Of a DNA stretch of 64,000 bases, positions 1 through 7,926 are shown piece by piece. Each line of letters starts with the position of its first letter. Position 1 is the stretch's first letter. Where the stretch lies: the NCBI RefSeq assembly GCF_900636365.1, contig NZ_LR134266.1:509501-573500 (forward strand). The letters run 5' to 3'. Under the pieces are notes generated by a model. It had not been told where the DNA came from, did not search any database, and saw only the letters and a program-made list of their open reading frames with translations. Both the position numbers and the translations under genes were made by a program. Origin of the DNA: Streptococcus viridans. GTDB lineage: Bacteria > Bacillota > Bacilli > Lactobacillales > Streptococcaceae.

Positions 1-1174
1 GCCGGATGGCTCCTCCCTGGTAGTGGGAACGAAAGAGCTGGATGACTTCCTTGGCTAATTGAGCGGTAGAGTTGGTCGGCTCAATCTTTCGCTGGCAGTG
101 GATGGAGGGGAGCTGTTCCTGTTTGGAGTAGCTGGCGTGGATGGAGACCAGTTGGGTCTTTTTCTTTTCCCGACGCAAGCGGATAGCGACCTGCTCAGCC
201 ATCTCCCGAAAGACCAATTCAATATCGCTTTGGCGGTCGTAGTCACGGGGAAGGATTTGCGAATTTCCTAGACCGTGAGACTTTGGACGATAGGGGCGAT
301 GGACATTGCTTTCATCGATCCCATGGGCATGAAACCAGAGTTGGACGCCCATGACTCCAAATTCTTTTTTGAGCTGGTCTGGATTGGCCTGGGCCAGTTC
401 ATAGATGGAGTGAATGCCTAGCTTGTTCAGACGTTTTTCTGTTCGATGGCCAATCCCCCAGAAATCAGTTAGTTTTTTTATCTGCCAGACACGACTGGAG
501 ACGTCTTCGTAAGACCAGTTAGCCCGCATGGTTTTCTGGTGCTTGGCTTCGTTGTCCAGAGCCAGTTTGGCCAGGAGCGGATTGGCATTGCTCATCCCGA
601 CAGTAGCATAGATCCCAGTTTGCTGCCAAATGCGCTTTTGGATCCGAGCAGAAAGAAGATCCAGCTTGGAACGTCGGTCTAGCTGAGGATCAGGAATAAA
701 GTAGTTGAGAGAGCTGGTCAAATCGATAAAACCCTCATCGATGGAATAGGGGTAGATGTCATCTGGAGCAGCAAATTCTTGAAAGACTTGCTGGATTTCC
801 ATGTTGACCTGGATATAGGCATTCATGCGAGGGGGCACGATAAAGGTGCGCTTGGCCCAACTTTCGATATAGTGGACAAAGGCTGGATCCGTAGGCAGGC
901 CTTGCTTACGGGCCAGGTAGTAATTGAATTTCCTCGTCTTGAGATCGAAGGGCAGATCATAGCTCCGCCCGACATTTTTCTTTCCAAAAACCTGCTTGAA
1001 AACGGGGGAACTGGCTAAGATGAGGCCAGCAGAATTGTCGCTCCGACTCATGACACAAAGAGAAGTAGTCAAGGGATTGAGGCCAAGGCGGACGCATTCA
1101 CAACTGGCATAGAAACTTTTCATATCCACAAAAGCAATATCAGACCTAGGCTCACGTGAATAATCAAAAAGCAT
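1..1174 (-). CDS. umuC: Y-family DNA polymerase, UmuC/ImpB-like (C-terminus cut off)
   Basis: Translesion polymerase of the UmuC/ImpB-MucB-SamB group. Read on the minus strand, the protein opens MLFDYSREPRSDIAFVDMKS, where the Asp of FVDMKSFYASCE (D17) is the first metal ligand of the Y-family palm. The second acidic motif, YSIDEGFIDLT, follows about 150 residues later, and a helix-hairpin-helix-like stretch (GIGHRTEKRLNKLGI) comes after it. About 391 codons are inside the window; the little-finger/C-terminal part runs off position 1. Start codon at 1174, two bases after the stop of the LexA-like regulator, so the pair forms one operon. Expected role: error-prone bypass of DNA damage, induced when the upstream repressor self-cleaves. 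The family is clear; induction is inferred from context. Confidence 0.9.
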   Translation of the reverse strand, partial: MLFDYSREPRSDIAFVDMKSFYASCECVRLGLNPLTTSLCVMSRSDNSAGLILASSPVFKQVFGKKNVGRSYDLPFDLKTRKFNYYLARKQGLPTDPAFVHYIESWAKRTFIVPPRMNAYIQVNMEIQQVFQEFAAPDDIYPYSIDEGFIDLTSSLNYFIPDPQLDRRSKLDLLSARIQKRIWQQTGIYATVGMSNANPLLAKLALDNEAKHQKTMRANWSYEDVSSRVWQIKKLTDFWGIGHRTEKRLNKLGIHSIYELAQANPDQLKKEFGVMGVQLWFHAHGIDESNVHRPYRPKSHGLGNSQILPRDYDRQSDIELVFREMAEQVAIRLRREKKKTQLVSIHASYSKQEQLPSIHCQRKIEPTNSTAQLAKEVIQLFRSHYQGGAIR

Positions 1175-1176
1175 TT

Positions 1177-1854
1177 CTAGACCTCCAGAGGGAGGAAGTG
1201 GCCGACCACGATACCGACGATTTTGGGTTCATCTTCATAAGGAGCAAAGAGGTCATCATAGGCTGGGTTGATGGATTCTAGGCGGAGGCCATCGTCTTCT
1301 CGATATACTTTTTTGATATAGGTCTTCCCATTCCACATGAGGGCGTAGACTGCTCCATCATAGTCAAATCCGGTCTGTTTCATCAAGGCAACAGAACCGT
1401 TTGGATAGCTTGGTTCCATAGAATCTCCAGACACCCAAGAGGCAAAGTCGTGTTGGATCTCTTGGTCGAAATAGACGGTCTCGTAGTCGGTCTCATTGTC
1501 ATAGAAGGTATGACCATGTCCAGCTGCCAAGTCGATAGAGAGGACACGGTAAGGGACCAAAGAGACGACCTTTTCTTGCTCTGCTAAGAGTTGGCTAGCC
1601 AAGAGATCGACCTTCTTCTGATGGGGTGGAGTTAGTAAAGGGTAGGTGAAAAGCGCTGAGCTCTTGTCGACAAAGTAGTCCTCTTTAACGGAGAGGCGCT
1701 TGGCCAACCTCCTGAGATTTTTATCGTGTGGCTCTGCTAAGCCATTCTCCCAACTAGAGTAGGTCTTGCGACTAATCTCTAAGGATTCGTAGACCTGGGC
1801 TTGGGTCAGGCCCAGGTCAAGTCGCCGGTCTTTTAATTTTTTTGCATCAAACAT
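1177..1854 (-). CDS. LexA-like XRE/S24 self-cleaving repressor (HdiR type)
   Basis: 225-residue repressor with an N-terminal XRE helix-turn-helix (about residues 5-60, LTQAQVYESLEISRKTYSSW) and a C-terminal S24 LexA/UmuD peptidase domain. The self-cleavage parts are visible: Ala111-Gly112 in LAAGHGHTF, nucleophile Ser145 in SGDSMEPS, and general-base Lys at 181/182 in TYIKKVYRE. Start chosen at 1854: AGGAGA lies directly against an ATG at 1860 but six bases from the ATG at 1854. A longer frame back to 2016 reads through the promoter and is not credible. It sits immediately upstream of the umuC-like gene, so it probably represses the pair and releases it after DNA damage, like HdiR of Lactococcus. 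Streptococci generally lack classical LexA. Confidence 0.88.
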   Translation of the reverse strand: MFDAKKLKDRRLDLGLTQAQVYESLEISRKTYSSWENGLAEPHDKNLRRLAKRLSVKEDYFVDKSSALFTYPLLTPPHQKKVDLLASQLLAEQEKVVSLVPYRVLSIDLAAGHGHTFYDNETDYETVYFDQEIQHDFASWVSGDSMEPSYPNGSVALMKQTGFDYDGAVYALMWNGKTYIKKVYREDDGLRLESINPAYDDLFAPYEDEPKIVGIVVGHFLPLEV

Positions 1855-1868
1855 CTGCATTCTCCTAT

Positions 1869-1920
1869 GTAACGTTTTAAAAGTTACGTATAGTATAACA
1901 AAAATAAATGCGGACTTCAA
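1869..1920 (-). promoter_or_regulatory. Promoter and operator-like inverted repeat of the repressor-umuC operon
   Basis: Minus-strand promoter: -35 TTGAAG at 1920-1915, 17 bp spacer, -10 TATACT at 1897-1892. Directly downstream of the -10, at 1869-1887, lies the near-palindrome GTAACGTTTTAAAAGTTAC (arms GTAAC/GTTAC around TTTTAAAA, with one extra base). This is where an autorepressor would block transcription, so it is the likely operator of the XRE/S24 protein. The binding assignment is inferred from position and symmetry only. Confidence 0.7.
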
Positions 1921-1999
1921 GAGAAAAGTGAGAGGATTTTTCTTTAGGAGCGAAAGGGATTTAACTTCAGCGGATATCAGATGGGAGAGGTGGGTGTTT

Positions 2000-2029
2000 T
2001 TGTATCTTTTATCCAAATTTTGATATAAT
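2000..2029 (+). promoter_or_regulatory. Extended -10 promoter giving a probably leaderless rsmD transcript
   Basis: TTGTAT at 2000-2005, 18 bp spacer, and TGA-TATAAT at 2021-2029 (TGn extended -10). The rsmD ATG begins at 2037, seven bases after the -10, where the transcript would normally start. No Shine-Dalgarno-like sequence lies in the seven bases between. Confidence 0.65.
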
Positions 2030-2036
2030 AATCTCT

Positions 2037-2576
2037 ATGAAGATTGTATCAGGTACCTATGGAGGGCGTCCTCTTAAGACGCTCGAAGGAAAGACAACGA
2101 GGCCTACTTCAGATAAGGTGAGAGGGGCCATGTTTAATATGATTGGTCCTTATTTTGATGGGGGGCGGGTCTTGGATTTATATGCTGGCTCAGGTGGTCT
2201 GTCTATCGAGGCGGTGTCTCGGGGGATGGAGCAGGCTGTATTGGTCGAGAAAGATCGCAGAGCCCAAGGGATTATTGCTAGCAATATCCAAATGACCAAG
2301 GAAAGCCACAAGTTTCAATTGCTGAAGATGGAGGCTCACCAAGCTCTCAATCAATTGCAGGGGACCTTTGATCTTATTTTCCTGGATCCTCCCTATGCAA
2401 AAGAGCAGATCGTAGCCGATATTGAGGCCCTGGCTGAACGTGGTTTACTTGGAGAAGAGGTCATGGTCGTCTGTGAGACAGACAAGGCAGTGGACTTGCC
2501 TGAGGAAATTGCTTGTCTAGGAATCTGGAAAGAAAAAATCTACGGAATTAGTAAGGTGACGGTTTATGTCAGATAA
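2037..2576 (+). CDS. rsmD: 16S rRNA (guanine-966-N2)-methyltransferase RsmD
   Basis: Methylates G966 of 16S rRNA using S-adenosylmethionine. The 179-residue protein is normal length for the family. It has the RsmD N-terminus MKIVSGTYGGRPLKTLEG, the SAM-binding loop DLYAGSGGL (residues 47-55) and the catalytic DPPY motif (117-120). The N-terminus matches the family from the first residue, so an internal start is unlikely, even though the ATG sits seven bases after a -10 box with no ribosome binding site (apparently leaderless). Its end overlaps coaD by 11 bases, the usual rsmD-coaD pairing in Firmicutes. Confidence 0.95.
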   Translation: MKIVSGTYGGRPLKTLEGKTTRPTSDKVRGAMFNMIGPYFDGGRVLDLYAGSGGLSIEAVSRGMEQAVLVEKDRRAQGIIASNIQMTKESHKFQLLKMEAHQALNQLQGTFDLIFLDPPYAKEQIVADIEALAERGLLGEEVMVVCETDKAVDLPEEIACLGIWKEKIYGISKVTVYVR

Positions 2577-3039
2577 AATCGGATTATTTACAGGTTCATT
2601 TGACCCAATGACCTTGGGACACTTGGATTTGATAGAGCGGGCTAGTCGCTTGTTTGATCGCTTGTATGTCGGCATCTTCTTTAATCATGAGAAGAAGGGC
2701 TATTTTACCATTGAGCAAAGGGAAGCCATGGTGACAGAGGCAGTGGCTCATTTGCCCAATGTAAGAGTCATCACCTCAGAGGCGGAGTTGGCAGTAGAGG
2801 TGGCTAGACGGTATGGGGTGACCAGTTTGGTCCGAGGGTTACGCAATAGCCAGGACTTCCTCTATGAAAGCAATATGGACTACTTCAATCACCAGCTGGC
2901 TCCAGAGCTTGAGACTATCTATCTCTGTGCCCAGCCCCAGTACCAGGCCTTGAGCTCGACGAGAATCCGCGAGTTGCTGACCTTCCAGCAGGATGTCAGT
3001 GCCTATGTCCCAGAGAGTGTTATAAAGGAGATGAAATAA
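2566..3039 (+). CDS. coaD: Phosphopantetheine adenylyltransferase CoaD
   Basis: Catalyses ATP + 4'-phosphopantetheine to dephospho-CoA + PPi, the penultimate step of coenzyme A synthesis. The 157-residue nucleotidyltransferase has the N-terminal FTGSFDPMTLGHLDLI, with the TxGH nucleotide motif at residues 16-19, and the C-terminal ALSSTRIRELL equivalent to the ISSTxxR signature. It starts inside the end of rsmD, with AAGGTG of rsmD acting as ribosome binding site. Followed six bases later by sepM, so the three genes are one transcription unit. Confidence 0.96.
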   Translation: MSDKIGLFTGSFDPMTLGHLDLIERASRLFDRLYVGIFFNHEKKGYFTIEQREAMVTEAVAHLPNVRVITSEAELAVEVARRYGVTSLVRGLRNSQDFLYESNMDYFNHQLAPELETIYLCAQPQYQALSSTRIRELLTFQQDVSAYVPESVIKEMK

Positions 3040-3044
3040 AAGGA

Positions 3045-4151
3045 ATGAAAGAATTTGAGAAACCAAGGGCTCAGCTACCAGAAAGCCCATTTGAACCTGT
3101 GCGCAAAAAAGATAGTGTGTGGAGAACCTATCGTTGGCCGATGATTGGGACCCTGCTTCTGATTTTGGCCTTGCTAGCTTTCTTTGTTCCCCTGCCCTAC
3201 TATCTGGAAATGCCAGGAAGTTCCGAGGATATTCGCCAAGTGATGCGCGTCAACCATAAAAATGATGAAGCATCCGGTTCGTATGATTTTGTCACTGTTG
3301 CCGTCAAGCAAGCGACCTTCTCGGATATAGTCTATGCCTGGGTGACTCCTTTTACAGATATCCACTCTGAACAAGAAATGACAGGTGGCAGTTCCAGTGA
3401 GGAATTTTTCCGGATCAATCAATTTTATATGGAGACCTCTCAAAATACTGCCAAATACCAAGGATTAAAAACGGCTGGAAAAGAGACAGAGATGGAATTC
3501 TTAGGTGTTTATGTCATGCAAGTAGCAGAAGACTCTACCTTCAAAGGCGTTCTAAATATTGCGGACACGGTTACGGCCGTGAATGACAAAACATTCAAGA
3601 GCTCAAAAGAGCTCATCGAGTATGTTGGTTCCCAAAAAATTGGGGACAAGGTCTCAGTGACCTACACAGAAGATGGTCAGACCAAGATAGCTGAAGGAAA
3701 GATTATTAAGTTGGTCAATGGCAAGAATGGGATTGGGATTAGCTTGATTGACCGGACAGAAGTGAAGAGTGACGTGCCAATTGAGTTTGCGACAGCTGGC
3801 ATCGGTGGTCCAAGTGCCGGGATGATGTTTAGTTTGTCCATCTATACCCAAGTAGCGGATCCAGACCTTCGTCAGGGACGCCACATCGCGGGGACAGGGA
3901 CCATTAACCATGATGGGACTGTCGGAGATATCGGTGGAGTGGATAAAAAAGTTGTAGCAGCAGATCGCGCTGGTGCTGAAATCTTCTTTGCCCCTGATAA
4001 TCCGGTGACAGAGGAAGTTAAAAAGAACAATCCGAATGCCAAGAGCAACTACGACGAAGCGGTAGAAACAGCTAAGAAAATTAAGACCAAGATGAAAATT
4101 GTTCCTGTCAAAACCTTGCAGGATGCCATCGACTATTTGAAAAAGAATTAA
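3045..4151 (+). CDS. sepM: Membrane-anchored PDZ-Lon protease, SepM family
   Basis: 368-residue S16-type serine protease with an N-terminal membrane anchor (about 33-51), an extracellular PDZ domain (about 150-220) and a C-terminal Lon-like catalytic domain. The catalytic Ser257 lies in GGPSAGMMFS and the Lys (301/302) in GGVDKKVVAADRAG. In Streptococcus mutans SepM trims the competence-stimulating peptide CSP at the cell surface; the Bacillus relative is YlbL. Same operon as coaD. Family and topology are clear from sequence; the substrate here is unknown, and no comC/comDE genes are in this window. Confidence 0.9.
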   Translation: MKEFEKPRAQLPESPFEPVRKKDSVWRTYRWPMIGTLLLILALLAFFVPLPYYLEMPGSSEDIRQVMRVNHKNDEASGSYDFVTVAVKQATFSDIVYAWVTPFTDIHSEQEMTGGSSSEEFFRINQFYMETSQNTAKYQGLKTAGKETEMEFLGVYVMQVAEDSTFKGVLNIADTVTAVNDKTFKSSKELIEYVGSQKIGDKVSVTYTEDGQTKIAEGKIIKLVNGKNGIGISLIDRTEVKSDVPIEFATAGIGGPSAGMMFSLSIYTQVADPDLRQGRHIAGTGTINHDGTVGDIGGVDKKVVAADRAGAEIFFAPDNPVTEEVKKNNPNAKSNYDEAVETAKKIKTKMKIVPVKTLQDAIDYLKKN

Positions 4152-4247
4152 AGTAGCTTGCTCGATATAGTTTGTACTTGAAAGTATGAGCTGATGTTGG
4201 TAGATCGGAATATTCATCTTCCAATCAAATTCAAGTTTTTGCATATC

Positions 4248-4275
4248 AATCTCTCTATTTTTAGAGAGATTTTTT
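4248..4275 (+). terminator. Rho-independent terminator after sepM
   Basis: Stem AATCTCTCT (4248-4256), loop ATTTTT, stem AGAGAGATT (4263-4271), followed by a T run. It ends the rsmD-coaD-sepM unit and lies just upstream of the ccdA operon. Confidence 0.8.
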
Positions 4276-4312
4276 CTTTATACTAGTGTCAGAAAGAAAG
4301 GGAGGTAGTGAA

Positions 4313-5023
4313 ATGATTCAAACCAGTTTGTTTTCCATTTCAGTATTCTTAGCGGGAGTTCTATCCTTTTTCTCCCCGTGTATTTTGCCACTGATGCCAG
4401 TCTATGTAGGGATTCTATTGGATTCTGAGCATGAAAAAACGGTGCGTATTTTTGGAAGAGATATTTCTTGGTATGGTTTGGTCAAGACCCTCTGTTTTAT
4501 TGCTGGTCTATCAACCGTATTTCTCATCCTAGGTTATGGTGCAGGGGCCCTTGGTCAGGTACTCTATGCTCCCTGGTTTCGTTACCTACTAGGAGGGATT
4601 GTCATCTTATTGGGAATCCATCAGATGGGCCTCATCAATCTTCAGCAACTCCAAAAACAAAAGAGTATCCAACTGAAGAAGGACGAAAAACGCAATGAAT
4701 TCTTCAATGCTTTTCTGATAGGGGTAACCTTTAGTTTTGGTTGGACCCCTTGTGTCGGACCAGTTTTGAGCTCTGTTTTAGCCATTGCCGCTTCTGGAGG
4801 AGATGGGGCTTTACAAGGCGCTCTCCTGATGCTGGTCTATACATTAGGCTTGGCGCTACCCTTCTTAGTCTTGGCTCTAGCTTCTAGCTGGGTTTTACAA
4901 CATTTTGCTAAACTCAAGCCCCATATGGAAGCCTTGAAAAAAATTGGTGGTGCCCTCATCATCTTGATGGGCATCTTGCTGATGCTAGGAAATCTTAATA
5001 GCCTAGCATCCCTGTTTCACTAA
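4313..5023 (+). CDS. ccdA: CcdA-family thiol-disulfide electron transporter
   Basis: 236-residue integral membrane protein of the CcdA/DsbD-beta family with about six transmembrane helices. It passes electrons from cytoplasmic thioredoxin across the membrane to extracellular thiol proteins. The paired redox cysteines are C23 in FFSPCILPLMP and C147 in FGWTPCVGPVL, both next to prolines as in the family. Start set at 4313, with GGGAGG seven bases upstream; the frame could extend to 4286 without a better site. First gene of a ccdA - lipoprotein - thioredoxin lipoprotein - msrAB cluster, so its job is to reduce the extracellular methionine sulfoxide reductase chain. Known as CcdA1 in pneumococcus. 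Confidence 0.93.
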   Translation: MIQTSLFSISVFLAGVLSFFSPCILPLMPVYVGILLDSEHEKTVRIFGRDISWYGLVKTLCFIAGLSTVFLILGYGAGALGQVLYAPWFRYLLGGIVILLGIHQMGLINLQQLQKQKSIQLKKDEKRNEFFNAFLIGVTFSFGWTPCVGPVLSSVLAIAASGGDGALQGALLMLVYTLGLALPFLVLALASSWVLQHFAKLKPHMEALKKIGGALIILMGILLMLGNLNSLASLFH

Positions 5024-5049
5024 TCTTAAATGATTAAAGGAGAAAAATC

Positions 5050-5370
5050 ATGAAAAAAATTCTTGCACTTTCTATTGCTACACTTAGCATCGTCACTTTA
5101 GCAGCTTGTTCTGGACAAAAATCAGATTCAGACATGAAAAAAACGGACGATAGTAGTATGATGAAGAAGGACGATATGAAGAAGGATGACATGAAGGATT
5201 CATCCATGTCCGATGATAAAATGAAAAAAGAAGACATGAAAGATTCATCTATGATGTCTGACAGCAGTTCTGAAATGAAGGACGATATGAAAGAAGATGA
5301 GATGAAATCTAGCGATTCAGAGATGAAAGACGACATGAGTGACTCATCTGACATGAAATCAGACCAATAA
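5050..5370 (+). CDS. Small methionine-rich, highly charged lipoprotein in the Msr operon
   Basis: 106-residue predicted lipoprotein: signal peptide with lipobox TLAAC (Cys20), ribosome binding site AAAGGAG. The 87-residue mature part is made almost only of Asp, Lys, Ser, Met and Glu, with no aromatic or aliphatic residue and no Cys other than the lipid-attached one. I count 16 Met in it, spaced about every five residues in units such as MKKDDMKDSSM. It lies between ccdA and the thioredoxin lipoprotein and upstream of msrAB. I recognise no named family. The likely role is an exposed, disordered methionine sink or substrate for MsrAB, but that is inference; low-complexity surface spacer or metal binding are alternatives. 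Confidence 0.85.
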   Translation: MKKILALSIATLSIVTLAACSGQKSDSDMKKTDDSSMMKKDDMKKDDMKDSSMSDDKMKKEDMKDSSMMSDSSSEMKDDMKEDEMKSSDSEMKDDMSDSSDMKSDQ

Positions 5371-5438
5371 AGGACAGTAGGAAGAGGAAGTCGTCTGCTT
5401 GGGCGACTTTCTCCCTATTTATTAAAAAGGAGGAAGAC

Positions 5439-5999
5439 ATGAAAAAAATAGCCTTAGTAGCGACAGGACTTTTGTGTGTAGGATTGTTAGGGGCCTGCTC
5501 CGGACAAGGAATGGAATCATCCAACAAAAGTGAGACTAAGCAGACAGCCAAAACGGGAAATTCAGAGCAAGATGGAAAGAAGGTTCAAGAGTTTAACCTG
5601 CAAGGAGTAGACGGTAAGACATACCGCTTATCAGATTACAAGGGAAAGAAAGTTTACCTCAAATTTTGGGCTTCCTGGTGCTCAATCTGTCTTTCAACAT
5701 TAGGCGACACAAATGATTTAGCAAAGACAGAGGAGGGTAAGGATTATGTGGTCTTATCCGTTGTAGCTCCAACCTTTAATGGTGAAAAATCGGAAGCAGA
5801 TTTCAAAAACTGGTACCAGTCTTTGGATTACAAGGATTTCCCAGTCTTGATGGACAGTAAGGGCGACTTGCTCAAAGAGTATGGGATTCGCTCTTATCCA
5901 TCTGCTCTCTTTATTGCGAGCGATGGAACTCTCGCTAAGACCCATATCGGTTATATGAGCAAGGAAGATATTGTCCAGACTCTAAAGGAAATGAAGTAA
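5439..5999 (+). CDS. etrx1: Thioredoxin-fold lipoprotein, TlpA/ResA family (Etrx1/SdbB-like)
   Basis: 186-residue extracellular lipoprotein. Lipobox LLGAC gives lipidated Cys20, followed by a short polar linker and a thioredoxin domain (about 49-186). The active site is W80-C-S-I-C84 in FWASWCSIC, and a SYPSA cis-proline loop lies near residue 160. It should receive electrons from CcdA and reduce MsrAB, as described for pneumococcal Etrx1. AAGGAGG precedes the start. It sits 68 bases after the Met-rich lipoprotein and 12 bases before msrAB, so the four genes look co-transcribed. The gene symbol follows the pneumococcal name and rests on context plus motif. Confidence 0.9.
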   Translation: MKKIALVATGLLCVGLLGACSGQGMESSNKSETKQTAKTGNSEQDGKKVQEFNLQGVDGKTYRLSDYKGKKVYLKFWASWCSICLSTLGDTNDLAKTEEGKDYVVLSVVAPTFNGEKSEADFKNWYQSLDYKDFPVLMDSKGDLLKEYGIRSYPSALFIASDGTLAKTHIGYMSKEDIVQTLKEMK

Positions 6000-6011
6000 G
6001 GAGGACATAAA

Positions 6012-7133
6012 ATGGAAACAAAATGGAAACTCATTTCCGTTCTTTTAGTGGGCCTATTTTGTTTTGGAATCTTTTTCCTTATCAAAGGATCCATGGCCTT
6101 GGATACATCAGATGCGACGACTGAGCAGATCAAAAAAGCGTCCATGAGTCAGACACCAGTAGCAAACAAAAAGAAGGAAGAAAAAGTCAATCCAGAAGAC
6201 CAACGAGAAATCTATCTAGCTGGTGGTTGCTTCTGGGGTGTGGAAGAGTATTTTTCCCGTGTTCCGGGTGTCATTGATGCCGAATCGGGTTATGCCAATG
6301 GAAAAGGCGATACCACCAAGTATGAACTGGTCAAGCAAACAGGGCATGCTGAAACGGTACATATCACCTATAATGTCAAGAAGGTTTCCTTGAAAGAACT
6401 GCTTCTACACTATTTCCGGATTATTGATCCAACATCAAAAAACCGTCAGGGAAATGATGAGGGCAGTCAATATCGGACAGGAGTTTATTACACTGATGAA
6501 GCAGATTTGCCAACCATAAACCAAGTGTTTGAAGAGGTGGCGAAGAAGTATGATAAACCTTTGGCTGTAGAAAAAGAAGAACTTGCTAATTATATCAAGG
6601 CGGAAGACTATCATCAGGACTATCTACAGAAACATCCGAATGGCTATTGTCACATTGATGTGAATCAAGCTTCTTATCCGGTTATTGACGCTAGTCGCTA
6701 TCCAAAACCGAGCGATGAAGAGATCAAGAAGAAGTTATCGCCCGAAGAATATGCAGTGACGCAAGAGAATGATACAGAGCGTGCTTTTTCTAACCGCTAT
6801 TGGGATAAGTTTGAAGCGGGCATCTATGTGGATGTCGTAACAGGAGAGCCTCTCTTCTCCTCAAAAGATAAATTTGATTCTGGTTGTGGTTGGCCAAGCT
6901 TTAGCCGACCGATCAGTCCGGATGTGGCAACCTACAAGGAAGACAAGAGTTTCAATATGACTCGGACAGAGGTTCGGAGTCGAGTAGGAAATTCCCATCT
7001 AGGCCACGTCTTTACTGATGGACCTAAGGAAAAAGGTGGTCTTCGTTACTGCATCAATAGCTTGTCAATCAAATTCATCCCTAAAGCAGAGATGGTGGAA
7101 AAGGGCTACGGCTATTTGTTGGACTATGTCTGA
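6012..7133 (+). CDS. msrAB: Membrane-anchored bifunctional methionine sulfoxide reductase MsrAB
   Basis: 373-residue fusion that reduces both S- and R-methionine sulfoxide in proteins. An N-terminal membrane anchor (about 7-25) and linker place it outside the cell. The MsrA domain follows, with catalytic Cys73 in [12 protein letters not shown]; then the MsrB domain, with [14 protein letters not shown] and catalytic Cys347 in [11 protein letters not shown]. The MsrB part shows no CxxC zinc pairs, as in many fused forms. Recycling would be by the thioredoxin lipoprotein and CcdA encoded just upstream. Probable substrates are oxidised surface proteins and possibly the Met-rich lipoprotein of the same operon. 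H2O2-producing oral streptococci need this repair. Confidence 0.95.
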   Translation: METKWKLISVLLVGLFCFGIFFLIKGSMALDTSDATTEQIKKASMSQTPVANKKKEEKVNPEDQREIYLAGGCFWGVEEYFSRVPGVIDAESGYANGKGDTTKYELVKQTGHAETVHITYNVKKVSLKELLLHYFRIIDPTSKNRQGNDEGSQYRTGVYYTDEADLPTINQVFEEVAKKYDKPLAVEKEELANYIKAEDYHQDYLQKHPNGYCHIDVNQASYPVIDASRYPKPSDEEIKKKLSPEEYAVTQENDTERAFSNRYWDKFEAGIYVDVVTGEPLFSSKDKFDSGCGWPSFSRPISPDVATYKEDKSFNMTRTEVRSRVGNSHLGHVFTDGPKEKGGLRYCINSLSIKFIPKAEMVEKGYGYLLDYV

Positions 7134-7182
7134 GACTTTTGGCGACCTACTTTGATATAATGAGTATAATAAGGGTAAGTAG

Positions 7183-7926
7183 GTGAAACACATGTATTCA
7201 ATCATGATTGTAGAAGACGAAGAGCTAGTTCGGCAGGGACTTACTTCTTTAGTGAATTATGAACAGTTTGGGATGAAGGTCATTGACCAAGCGGAGAATG
7301 GGAGAATAGCTTGGGAAAAATTTCAAGCACAACCAGCTGATCTTCTATTGACTGATATCAATATGCCACAGATGAATGGCTTAGATTTGGCCCAACTGGT
7401 CCGAGAGAAGGCTCCTTCCTGCCATATCATCTTTCTAACAGGCTATGATGATTTTGAGTTTGCTCGGAAAGCCATTCGACTCGGAGCAGATGACTATCTC
7501 CTCAAGCCCTTTTCAAAAGTAGATATTGAAGAGATGTTGGGGAAAGTCAAGAATAAGCTAGACGAGGAACGAAAGAAAGCCCAGGTTGAAACCTTGGTGG
7601 ATCAGGGTCATTCGACAGAGTTGGAAGAGGCTATTCATTCCCGCTTAGCGGATTCCCAATTGACCCTCAAGGACTTGGCTTTTCAACTGGGTTTTAGTCC
7701 CTCTTATCTGAGTGTTCTAATCAAGAAAAAATTGGGCCTCCCTTTTCAAGAATACTTGATCCAAGAACGGATGAAAAAGGCCAAACTTTTACTCTTGACG
7801 ACCGATCTCAAGATTTATGAGATTGCAGATCAGGTTGGTTTTGAGGATATGAACTATTTTTCTCAACGCTTTAAACAAGTAGTCGGTGTAACCCCAAGAC
7901 AATACAAAAAAGGAGAGCATGAATGA
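7183..7926 (+). CDS. AraC-type response regulator (YesN family, RR09/ZmpS-like)
   Basis: Response regulator with an N-terminal receiver domain (phospho-acceptor Asp58 in LLLTDINMPQMNG, conserved K in LLKPFSK) and a C-terminal AraC/XylS double helix-turn-helix (about 145-245). The listed start is GTG at 7183, seven bases after AAGGG. An ATG at 7192 with AGGTG six bases upstream is equally possible and would remove three residues. It overlaps the kinase gene by four bases (ATGA). As far as I recall, pneumococcus has the RR09/HK09 pair at the same place after msrAB, next to zmpB; no zmp protease gene follows here. A TATAAT lies about 25 bases upstream, so it has its own promoter. Confidence 0.88.
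   Translation: MKHMYSIMIVEDEELVRQGLTSLVNYEQFGMKVIDQAENGRIAWEKFQAQPADLLLTDINMPQMNGLDLAQLVREKAPSCHIIFLTGYDDFEFARKAIRLGADDYLLKPFSKVDIEEMLGKVKNKLDEERKKAQVETLVDQGHSTELEEAIHSRLADSQLTLKDLAFQLGFSPSYLSVLIKKKLGLPFQEYLIQERMKKAKLLLLTTDLKIYEIADQVGFEDMNYFSQRFKQVVGVTPRQYKKGEHE

Noticed and set aside
1855-2016. N-terminal extension of the LexA-like regulator to position 2016
   Set aside because: It reads through a good promoter (TTGAAG-17-TATACT) and an operator-like palindrome; the 1854 start has a well-placed AGGAGA.
5034-5354. 106-codon minus-strand frame opposite the Met-rich lipoprotein gene
   Set aside because: It is the mirror of a low-complexity K/D/S/M gene, which automatically leaves the opposite strand open; the plus-strand gene has a signal peptide, lipobox and ribosome binding site.
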